This document shows positions 1 through 4,952 of a DNA stretch of 6,655 nt, piece after piece. Every line of letters begins with the position of its first letter. The stretch's first letter is position 1. The stretch covers positions 1 through 6,655 of the forward strand of contig CAMLHB010000131.1 in assembly GCA_946479725.1 (NCBI GenBank), in the 5' to 3' direction. The stretch is from an uncultured Actinomycetes bacterium (GTDB lineage: Bacteria > Actinomycetota > Thermoleophilia > Solirubrobacterales > 70-9). The translations under genes and the position numbers were made by a program. The notes under the pieces were generated by a model that saw only the letters and a program-made list of their open reading frames with translations, was not told the origin of the DNA and made no database searches.

Positions 1-1623
1 GTGGCGACCACCTCCCTACTCACCGCCCTCTTCGGGATGGACTGGGACATCTCCCTACACATCGACAACGGCCGCGACCCCGGCCCGCTCGCCAACCCCG
101 CCCACTACTTCATCCTCCTCGGCCTCTTCGGAATCTTCAGCGCCGGGTTCTTCGCGATGGTGCTGCCAAAGGAGCGGCCGAGCACGGTCGCGGTGCGGAT
201 CGGCCGCGACTGGTGGGCGCCGCTCGGCGGCGTCCTGATCTGCGCCTGCGGCGCCTTCTCGCTGATCGGGTTCCCGCTCGACGACGTCTGGCACCGCCTC
301 TTCGGCCAGGACGTGACCCTCTGGGGCCCGACCCACCTGATGCTGATCGGCGGCGCCGCGATGACCCTGGTCGGGATCGCCGTCCTCGCCGTCGAGGGGA
401 TGCGGGCGAACGCTTCGGCTGAGGTCCCGGTCGAGGAGCTCCTGCACACGAAGATGGCCCGCGCGGTCGCCCTCACCGGCGGTTTGATGCTCGGCCTCTC
501 GACCTTCCAGGCCGAGTTCGACTTCGGCGTCCCCCAGTTCCAGCTGATCTTTCAGCCGATGCTGCTGATGCTCGCCGCGGGCATCGGCCTGACCCTGGCG
601 CGCGTCTACGCCGGCCCCGGCGCCGCCCTCGGCGCCGCCGGCTTCTTCATTCTCCTGCGCGGCGGCCTCGCTCTGCTGATCGGCCCGGTGCTGGGACAGA
701 CGATGCCCCACTTCCCGCTCTACGTCGTCGAGGCGGTCGTCGTTGAGGTCATCGCCCTCGTCGTCTCCACCCAGAAGCCGTTGCGCTTCGGCCTCGCCGC
801 CGGGGTTGGGGTCGGCACCGTCGGCCTCGCTGCCGAGTGGGCCTGGACGCAGCTCTGGATGCCCCTGCCCTGGACGGCGGCGGCCTTCCCGGAAGCGGCG
901 ATCGTCGGCTTCGCCGCGGCGATCGCCGGCGCCACGATCGGCGCCTGGATCGGGACCCACCTCTCGCCGGTCCCCCTCCCCCGCTCGCCGCAGCTGCGAC
1001 GGGCGGCGCTCTGCAGCGCCGCAGTTCTCGCCGCGCTCGTCGCCTACGGCCTCTACACGCCGGCCCAGGACGGGGTCAGCGCCCAGGTGGCGCTGCACGA
1101 CGTCGCCGGCAAGGGCGGCCGCGAGGTCGAAGCGACCGTGCGGATGGACCCGCCCGACGCCGCCGCAAACGCGGAGTGGTTCGACGTCACCGCCTGGCAG
1201 GGCGGCGGTCTCGTCGTGGCGCCGTTGGAGCGGACCGGCCCCGGGGTCTACCGTACCACCGAGCCGATTCCGGTCCACGGCGACTGGAAGGCGATGATCC
1301 GCCTCCACGACGGCAACTCGCTGACGGCGCTGCCGATCTACCTGCCGCGCGACGCGGCGATCCCGGTCGGAGAAGTGCCGGCCCCGGCCCGCTTCACCCG
1401 CTCCTTCGGCGACGAGCACCAGCTGCTCCAGCGCGAGGCGAAAACCGGCAACCCGATCGTCACCGTCCTCGCCTACTCGGCGGTGGCGGGGATTGCGCTC
1501 TCGCTGCTGATCCTCCTCGCCTGGGCGCTGCACCGGCTGGCGGTGGGCCTGCGGCCGGCGCCGCGGCGGGCGCGGCTGCGCCTCCGCAACCTCCCCGGCT
1601 TCCAACACGGCGGCGGCAGGTGA
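1..1623 (+). CDS. Polytopic membrane protein with duplicated Asp/His motif and C-terminal extracytoplasmic beta domain (probably 5'-truncated)
   Basis: The frame is open from the first base to a TGA at 1621-1623 (540 residues). The GTG at position 1 may be internal: the first visible residues look like the tail of a membrane helix, and no upstream sequence is available to show a ribosome binding site. Hydrophobic segments lie near residues 36-55, 74-92, 112-131, 155-168, 183-201, 207-230, 240-256, 263-280, 296-316 and 336-352. A soluble, beta-rich part follows (about 357-450), then a final helix (485-512) and a basic tail. Two related motifs are visible: D16-x3-H20-x5-D26-x8-H35 and D94-x3-H98-x5-D104-x7-H112, the second with the sequence WGPTHLML. 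The 357-450 part ends in a pattern (GVYRTTEPIPVHGDWKAMIR) that resembles YtkA/FixH-like domains of copper and cytochrome-oxidase accessory proteins. That resemblance is inferred by eye. Function is unknown; handling of a metal or haem through the conserved His/Asp residues is only a hypothesis. The stop overlaps the start of the next gene. Confidence 0.8.
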   Translation: MATTSLLTALFGMDWDISLHIDNGRDPGPLANPAHYFILLGLFGIFSAGFFAMVLPKERPSTVAVRIGRDWWAPLGGVLICACGAFSLIGFPLDDVWHRLFGQDVTLWGPTHLMLIGGAAMTLVGIAVLAVEGMRANASAEVPVEELLHTKMARAVALTGGLMLGLSTFQAEFDFGVPQFQLIFQPMLLMLAAGIGLTLARVYAGPGAALGAAGFFILLRGGLALLIGPVLGQTMPHFPLYVVEAVVVEVIALVVSTQKPLRFGLAAGVGVGTVGLAAEWAWTQLWMPLPWTAAAFPEAAIVGFAAAIAGATIGAWIGTHLSPVPLPRSPQLRRAALCSAAVLAALVAYGLYTPAQDGVSAQVALHDVAGKGGREVEATVRMDPPDAAANAEWFDVTAWQGGGLVVAPLERTGPGVYRTTEPIPVHGDWKAMIRLHDGNSLTALPIYLPRDAAIPVGEVPAPARFTRSFGDEHQLLQREAKTGNPIVTVLAYSAVAGIALSLLILLAWALHRLAVGLRPAPRRARLRLRNLPGFQHGGGR

Positions 1624-1781
1624 CCCTGCCGCTCGCCCACCACAACGCCATCGTGGCGTTGCCGGTCTTCGCGCCGGCGCTGGTCGTGATCCTCGTCCTC
1701 CTCGTCCACCGCCTGCGCGAGCGCAGGCGGTGGGAGGAGGAAGAAGCGGCGGAAGCTAGCCGCGAAGCCGAGCCTCGATAG
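1620..1781 (+). CDS. Small single-pass membrane protein, 53 aa
   Basis: A GTG start at 1620 overlaps the TGA of the upstream membrane protein gene (GTGA), the classic arrangement for translational coupling. It ends at TAG 1779-1781. The 53-residue product begins MTLPLAHHNAIVALPVFAPA, has one hydrophobic helix at about residues 11-29, then a strongly basic patch (HRLRERRR, residues 30-37) followed by an acidic tail (EEEE). By the positive-inside rule the charged C-terminus should be cytoplasmic and the His-His pair outside. The tight coupling suggests it is an accessory subunit of the upstream protein. Small proteins of this plan accompany membrane proteins in actinobacteria, but I cannot name a family. 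Its last 26 bases overlap the 3' end of the antisense SprT-like gene. The reading frame is clear; the function is not known. Confidence 0.7.
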   Translation: MTLPLAHHNAIVALPVFAPALVVILVLLVHRLRERRRWEEEEAAEASREAEPR

Positions 1782-2217
1782 CAGCCGCGTATGGGCCGTG
1801 CAGGGTGGCTCGCGGTGTTGGTATGGCGATGGCGTAGGCCTCGCGCATCGCCTGGTTGAGGATGCGCTTGAAGGTGGGGCCGTGCCAGCCGTGGGCTTCC
1901 TTGGCGCGGCCAACGTGGAGGTGGACCAGCTCGTGGAGCAGGGTCTCGAGGACATCGCCGGGCCGGATCCCGGGATAGGCGGTGACCGAGAGGCGGAACT
2001 CGGCGGGGACGGCGAAGCCAAGGCGGTTCGGCTTGCGGCTGGCACAGCGCACCTTCAGCTCGGGGCGTCGCTCGGCGAGCGGTCCATCGGCGAAGACCGG
2101 CAGCGCCCGCAGGCGCTCCAGCTCGGCGTCGAGCGGCACCCCCGCCACCCGGTAGTAGGAGCGCGGGCGGGACCTCGGGGCGGGCGCTGGAGCCCGCCGC
2201 AGCCTCAGCTTTGGCAC
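1756..2217 (-). CDS. SprT-like zinc metalloprotease
   Basis: A 153-residue product from a GTG at 2217 to TAG at 1758-1756. The active-site helix HELVHLHVG has the HExxH motif at residues 95-99 (zinc-binding His95 and His99, catalytic Glu96). HGPTF at 112-116 supplies the third zinc His, as in SprT and the eukaryotic SPRTN domain, where the same HGPxF motif follows the HExxH helix. The C-terminal Cys-rich zinc ribbon found in many SprT proteins is absent; only one cysteine (C58) is visible. The basic, proline-rich N-terminus (residues 1-20) looks disordered. SPRTN degrades proteins crosslinked to DNA; the bacterial members are poorly characterised, so that role here is inference. The start is uncertain: TTG 2229, GTG 2226 and GTG 2217 are in frame and overlap the end of the glycosylase gene, GTG 2148 would give a 130-residue form, and none has a clear Shine-Dalgarno. 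The 13-base overlap with the upstream glycosylase gene implies one operon. Confidence 0.83.
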   Translation of the reverse strand: MPKLRLRRAPAPAPRSRPRSYYRVAGVPLDAELERLRALPVFADGPLAERRPELKVRCASRKPNRLGFAVPAEFRLSVTAYPGIRPGDVLETLLHELVHLHVGRAKEAHGWHGPTFKRILNQAMREAYAIAIPTPRATLHGPYAAAIEARLRG

Positions 2218-2966
2218 CGCGGGCACCAATAGGTGGTGCGGTTGGCGTCGCCCTGGCCGCGCGAGGAGAGCGGGCCGCGGCAGGAGGGGCATACGCTCTG
2301 GCGGCGTTTGTAGATCCGGAAGCGGTGGCGGTCGCCGCGGTCGACCGCGCTCAGCATCTGTTCGCGGGCGGCGAGCAGGACCCGGCGCAGCTCCTCGTCG
2401 CCGAGGTCGTCGATCGGCTGCCAGGGATCGACGCGGGCGGCGTAGCAGGCCTCGCTCTTGAAGATGTTGCCGATGCCGGCGACCAGGTGCTGGTCGAGGA
2501 GGGCGTCGCCGAGGCCTCGGGTCGGGTCGGCGCGCAACCCTGGGATCACCGCGTCGGGGTCGAAGTCGTCGGCGAGGATATCGGGACCGAGCGCGGTCAG
2601 CTGCGGGTTGCGCCGCACTCGGGCGGTCGCCCCCAGCTGCAGGGTCGGGCCGCCGAACTGGACCGCGTCCCACCAGCCGCCGGAGAGGACCGCCCAGGCC
2701 GAGCTCCGCGGCCGCCGCCAGCGCGAGCGGGGCGGGTAGAAGTGCCAGCCGCCGCTCATCCCCAGGTGGCTGTGCAGGGAGACCTCGCCGAACCCGAGCA
2801 CGAGGTGCTTGCCGTGGGCCCAGACGTCCTCGAGCGTGCGACCGCTGAGCCGCTCGATCCCGGCGGCCTTCCCGCGCGGGTTGGGCGCCGTCGCGGTCAC
2901 CTCCTCCCCCAGCAGCGTCGCTTCAAAGCGGCGCGCCAGTCGCAGGATCGTGTCGCCCTCTGCCAT
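2205..2966 (-). CDS. nei: Fpg/Nei family DNA glycosylase (endonuclease VIII-like), N-terminal Pro replaced by Ala
   Basis: A 253-residue protein, of usual length for the family, from ATG 2966 to TGA 2207-2205. It should act in base-excision repair, removing oxidised bases from DNA. The N-terminus MAEGDTILRLARR matches the Nei pattern (PEGDT) except that residue 2 is Ala, where the family has the catalytic Pro. The conserved Glu3 and the conserved lysine in HGKHL (Lys53) are present. The helix-two-turn-helix lies at about 150-175 (LLDQHLVAGIGNIFKSE). The C-terminal zinc finger has C226-x2-C229 and C248-x2-C251, with Arg243 in the NRTTYWCP loop at the place of the DNA-binding Arg. The N-terminal motif and the WCPRCQ ending favour the actinobacterial Nei group over MutM/Fpg. 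The frame is open upstream to 3215, but that part crosses the inverted repeat and lacks family similarity, so ATG 2966 is the start. It has no strong Shine-Dalgarno. The next gene in the operon is the SprT-like protease. Confidence 0.93.
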   Translation of the reverse strand: MAEGDTILRLARRFEATLLGEEVTATAPNPRGKAAGIERLSGRTLEDVWAHGKHLVLGFGEVSLHSHLGMSGGWHFYPPRSRWRRPRSSAWAVLSGGWWDAVQFGGPTLQLGATARVRRNPQLTALGPDILADDFDPDAVIPGLRADPTRGLGDALLDQHLVAGIGNIFKSEACYAARVDPWQPIDDLGDEELRRVLLAAREQMLSAVDRGDRHRFRIYKRRQSVCPSCRGPLSSRGQGDANRTTYWCPRCQS

Positions 2967-2992
2967 CAGGCCATCATCGCGAACCGCGCCCG

Positions 2993-3053
2993 TCCCCCGA
3001 ACTGCATCAACTTGGCCACCCAGCAGGTAGCCAAGTTGATGCAGTTCGGGGGA
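2993..3053. repeat. 61-base near-perfect inverted repeat between divergent genes
   Basis: Arms 2993-3016 and 3030-3053 are perfectly complementary over 24 bases. The outer end is TCCCCCGAACTG and the mirror is CAGTTCGGGGGA. After one C/A mismatch (3017/3029), three more pairs (3018-3020 with 3026-3028) close a five-base loop, CAGCA. It takes up most of the 95-base spacer between the glycosylase gene (- strand) and the membrane protein gene (+ strand). It sits in the 5' region of both genes and has no T-tract on either side, so it is not a typical intrinsic terminator. The right arm end supplies the ribosome binding site of the + strand gene. No target-site duplication is evident. It could be a dispersed REP-like element or a local regulatory structure. 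Confidence 0.95.
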
Positions 3054-3054
3054 G
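3048..3054 (+). promoter_or_regulatory. Ribosome binding site of the 3062 gene, lying in the inverted-repeat arm
   Basis: GGGGGAG ends seven bases before the ATG at 3062, a good spacing, and it decides the choice of that ATG over ATG 3065 and ATG 3074. Five of its seven bases are the GGGGG that pairs with CCCCC (2994-2998) in the inverted repeat, so it would be masked in an RNA that contains the full hairpin. Confidence 0.65.
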
Positions 3055-3061
3055 CTGGGTA

Positions 3062-3445
3062 ATGATGGGGGGCATGGATGCGAAGGCGCGGCAGGTTGCA
3101 CTTGGGATCGGCTCAACCCGGGTGGCGATGGGGGTCGCGATCCTCCTGGCGACGCGGCCGGCGCTGCGCGTGCTCGGCTTCGGCGAGACCGACGCCGGCG
3201 GCCGGGCGCTGGCAAGACTGGGAGGCGGCAGGGACATCGCTATCGGGACGCTGACCCTGGCGGCCCGAGACGACCGGCAGGCGCTCCGCACCGCGCTCCT
3301 CATCTCCAGCGCCTGCGACGCCGCCGACGCCGTTGCTCTTGGGGTCACGGCGGGAAACCCGCAGACCCGCCAGGCGGGAATCGGCGGCATCGTCTCCGGC
3401 GGCGCCGCGGCGGTGGCCGGCCTCTGGGCCTGGCGCCGCCTCTAG
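3062..3445 (+). CDS. Small four-helix membrane protein, unknown function (DUF4267-like?)
   Basis: A 127-residue protein from ATG 3062 to TAG 3443-3445. Four hydrophobic segments are visible, at about residues 18-38, 56-68, 77-96 and 104-124. The N-terminus is short and the protein ends in WRRL. The most distinctive motif is ARLGGGRDIAIG (51-62), followed by DDRQALR and then ACDAADAVALG (84-94). Arg-Asp and Asp pairs inside or beside helices like this recall small actinobacterial membrane proteins such as DUF4267. I make that comparison from memory and hold it loosely. No enzymatic motif is seen. The gene is divergent from the DNA glycosylase and convergent with clpP, from whose stop codon it is separated by three bases. 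Its start region lies directly against the 61-base inverted repeat, which may control its translation. Confidence 0.75.
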   Translation: MMGGMDAKARQVALGIGSTRVAMGVAILLATRPALRVLGFGETDAGGRALARLGGGRDIAIGTLTLAARDDRQALRTALLISSACDAADAVALGVTAGNPQTRQAGIGGIVSGGAAAVAGLWAWRRL

Positions 3446-3448
3446 CGC

Positions 3449-4075
3449 CTAGGGAGCCGAGCCGTTGCTCCCCGCCGGCGCCTCGCCGGAGAACTCGTGC
3501 GACTCGATCACGCGGTCGATCAGGCCGTACTCGACCGCCTGCTGCGGCTGGAAGAATTTGTCCCGTTCCATGTCGGTGTGGATCTGCTCCTCCGACTGGC
3601 CGGTGTGCTTGACGTAGATCTGGTCGAGCCGCTCGCGCAGGGCAAGGATCTCCCTGGCATGGATCTCGATGTCGCTCGACTGGCCTTCGAAGCCGCCGCT
3701 CGGCTGGTGGATGAGGATGCGGCTGTTGGGCAGCGCCATCCGTTTGCCGGCGGCGCCGCCGGTGAGGATCAGCGAGCCGGCCGACATCGCGATCCCGTAA
3801 CAGATCGTCTGCACGTCGGGCTTGACGAACTGCATCGTGTCGTAGATCGCCAGCCCCGCGTAGGCGGAGCCGCCGGGGGAGTTGATGTAAAGGCTGACGT
3901 CCTTGTCGGGGTCCTCGGCCTCGAGGTGCAGCAGCTGGGCGATGATCAGGTTGGCGAGGTCCTCGGTGACCGGCTCGCCGAGGAAGATGATCCGCTGCGC
4001 GAGCAGGCGGCTGTAGATGTCGAATGAGCGCTCGCCGCGAGCAGTCTGCTCGACGACCATCGGTACCAGTGGCAT
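3449..4075 (-). CDS. clpP: ATP-dependent Clp protease proteolytic subunit ClpP
   Basis: A 208-residue protein, the usual size for ClpP, the serine peptidase that forms a two-ring chamber and works with ClpX, ClpC or ClpA unfoldases in the cytoplasm. The catalytic triad is visible: Ser98 in YGIAMSAG, His123 in ILIHQPSGG, and Asp172 in MERDKFF. Other family landmarks are YINSPGGS (63-70, oxyanion-hole region), the handle helix around 133-158, and VEYGLID (181-187). The sequence around the serine is GIAMSAG, whereas many ClpPs have GxAASMG; the spacing is intact. The start ATG 4075 has a strong AGGAGAGGG ribosome site five bases upstream. The gene follows the response regulator gene by 12 bases on the same strand, so the two are probably co-transcribed. 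No clpX, tig or second clpP is adjacent, unlike the common clpP-clpX and clpP1-clpP2 arrangements. Confidence 0.96.
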   Translation of the reverse strand: MPLVPMVVEQTARGERSFDIYSRLLAQRIIFLGEPVTEDLANLIIAQLLHLEAEDPDKDVSLYINSPGGSAYAGLAIYDTMQFVKPDVQTICYGIAMSAGSLILTGGAAGKRMALPNSRILIHQPSGGFEGQSSDIEIHAREILALRERLDQIYVKHTGQSEEQIHTDMERDKFFQPQQAVEYGLIDRVIESHEFSGEAPAGSNGSAP

Positions 4076-4080
4076 AGGGC

Positions 4081-4089
4081 CCCTCTCCT
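4081..4089 (-). promoter_or_regulatory. Ribosome binding site of clpP
   Basis: AGGAGAGGG on the - strand ends five bases before ATG 4075. Its first two bases are the last two bases of the response regulator's TAG stop (4090-4088), so clpP has its own strong initiation site placed exactly at the end of the upstream gene. Confidence 0.8.
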
Positions 4090-4792
4090 AGTTGGCGTCT
4101 GGGTTGTACTTATAGCCAACGCCGCGCACGGTCAGGACCAGCTCCGGCTTCTGCGGGTCCCGCTCGACCTTCTGGCGCAGGTTGGAGATGTGGACGTCGC
4201 AGGCGCGCTCGTCGCCGTCGAACTCGGTCTGCCACAGCTCCTCCATGATCTGGGCGCGGGAGAAGACCTCCCCCGGGCGGGCGACGAGCAGGCGCAGCAG
4301 CTGGAACTCCGAGCGGGTGAGGTTGACGGGGACGCCGCGGACGGTGGCGACGTGGCGGACGAGGTCGATCGAGACCGGCCCCGACTCGATTTTCACCGCC
4401 TGGGAGAGCGGCGCCCGGTCAAGCTCGCGACGCCGCAGCTGCGCCCGCACCCGGCCCAGCAGCTCGCGCACCGAGAACGGCTTGGTGACGTAGTCGTCGG
4501 CGCCGACCTCGAGCCCGACCACCTTGTCGACCTCGGCGTCTTTGGCGGTGAGGACGATGATCGGGACGGCGCTGCGCGAGCGCACGTCGCGGCAGATGTC
4601 GAGCCCCGACGGCCCCGGCATCATGATGTCGAGGATCAGCAGGTCGAAGGGGACGCCGTTGCCGAGCAGCTCGGCGGCCTCGTCGCCGTCGGCGGCCGGA
4701 GTCACTTCGAAGCCCTCCTGGGCCAGCGCGTAGCCGACCGAGTCGCGCACGCTCGGCTCGTCATCGGCGATGAGGATGCGGCCGCTGCTCAA
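4088..4792 (-). CDS. OmpR/PhoB-family response regulator (RegX3-like)
   Basis: A 234-residue two-domain transcription factor. The receiver domain (about 4-120) shows the acidic pair D10-D11, the phosphoacceptor D55 in LILDIMMPG, T82 in VLTAKD and K104 in VTKPFS. The segment DKVVGLEVGADDYVTKP closely resembles RegX3/PhoB-type regulators. The winged-helix DNA-binding domain (about 132-231) contains LTRSEFQLLRLL, the recognition-helix region DVHISNLRQKVE and the terminal wing VRGVGYKYN. The TTG start at 4792 is chosen because AGGAGG lies five bases upstream. An in-frame ATG at 4843 would add 17 residues, all encoded by the intergenic palindrome, with no family similarity. The gene lies downstream of a sensor kinase, its likely partner, and upstream of clpP. 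Phosphate-type signalling is suggested by resemblance only: no pst or phoU genes are in the window. Confidence 0.94.
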   Translation of the reverse strand: MSSGRILIADDEPSVRDSVGYALAQEGFEVTPAADGDEAAELLGNGVPFDLLILDIMMPGPSGLDICRDVRSRSAVPIIVLTAKDAEVDKVVGLEVGADDYVTKPFSVRELLGRVRAQLRRRELDRAPLSQAVKIESGPVSIDLVRHVATVRGVPVNLTRSEFQLLRLLVARPGEVFSRAQIMEELWQTEFDGDERACDVHISNLRQKVERDPQKPELVLTVRGVGYKYNPDAN

Positions 4793-4797
4793 GTGGT

Positions 4798-4803
4798 CCT
4801 CCT
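4798..4803 (-). promoter_or_regulatory. Ribosome binding site of the response regulator, within the palindrome arm
   Basis: AGGAGG on the - strand lies five bases upstream of the TTG start at 4792 and is the reason for choosing that start. In a transcript coming from the kinase gene, this site faces the CCCCCC run of the opposite palindrome arm and could form a helix of 12 pairs and two C-A mismatches over 14 positions, hiding the site. Confidence 0.8.
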
Positions 4804-4859
4804 GGTAAGTCCGGTGTCGATTTGGCGAGCGAAAACCGAGCACGCCGCGGACGCAGGGA

Positions 4860-4884
4860 GGCCGAATAGTTTCACTATTTGGCC
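4860..4884. repeat. Tip hairpin of the intergenic palindrome
   Basis: GGCCGAATAGT (4860-4870) and ACTATTTGGCC (4874-4884) form an 11-pair stem around TTC, with one G-T pair (4864/4880) on the + strand, which becomes a C-A mismatch on the - strand. It is noticeably richer in A and T than its surroundings. No T-run follows it on the - strand, so it is a poor candidate for an intrinsic terminator of the kinase gene. Confidence 0.85.
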
Positions 4885-4952
4885 GACCGAGGACAAAGGC
4901 GGGCGAAGGTTTGCAGCCGCCAAATCGGTGCCGGAATTTGCCAGGGGGGCCA

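Noticed and set aside
55..1608. Long open frame of 517 codons on the - strand opposite the first membrane protein
   Set aside because: It is a mirror of the real gene in GC-rich DNA: highly charged, Arg/Asp/Glu/Gly-rich, with no helices or motifs, while the + strand shows a coherent membrane protein.
2993..3053. The hairpin as an intrinsic terminator
   Set aside because: It lies at the 5' side of both flanking genes and no T-run follows either arm.
2211..3062. Open frame of 283 codons on the + strand opposite the DNA glycosylase
   Set aside because: It runs through the inverted repeat and is opposite a gene with clear H2TH and zinc-finger motifs; it has no motifs of its own.
3062..3076. ATG 3074 as the start of the four-helix membrane protein
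   Set aside because: The G-run before it is too close for a ribosome site, whereas GGGGGAG is seven bases before ATG 3062.
3432..3454. Short GGCGC/GCGCC inverted repeat at the convergent ends of the 3062 gene and clpP
   Set aside because: The stem is only five pairs with an eight-base loop and no T-tract, so it is expected by chance at this GC content.
4088..4843. Start of the response regulator at ATG 4843
   Set aside because: The extra residues come from the palindrome and are unlike any receiver domain. TTG 4792 has AGGAGG at ideal spacing and leads directly into the first receiver strand.
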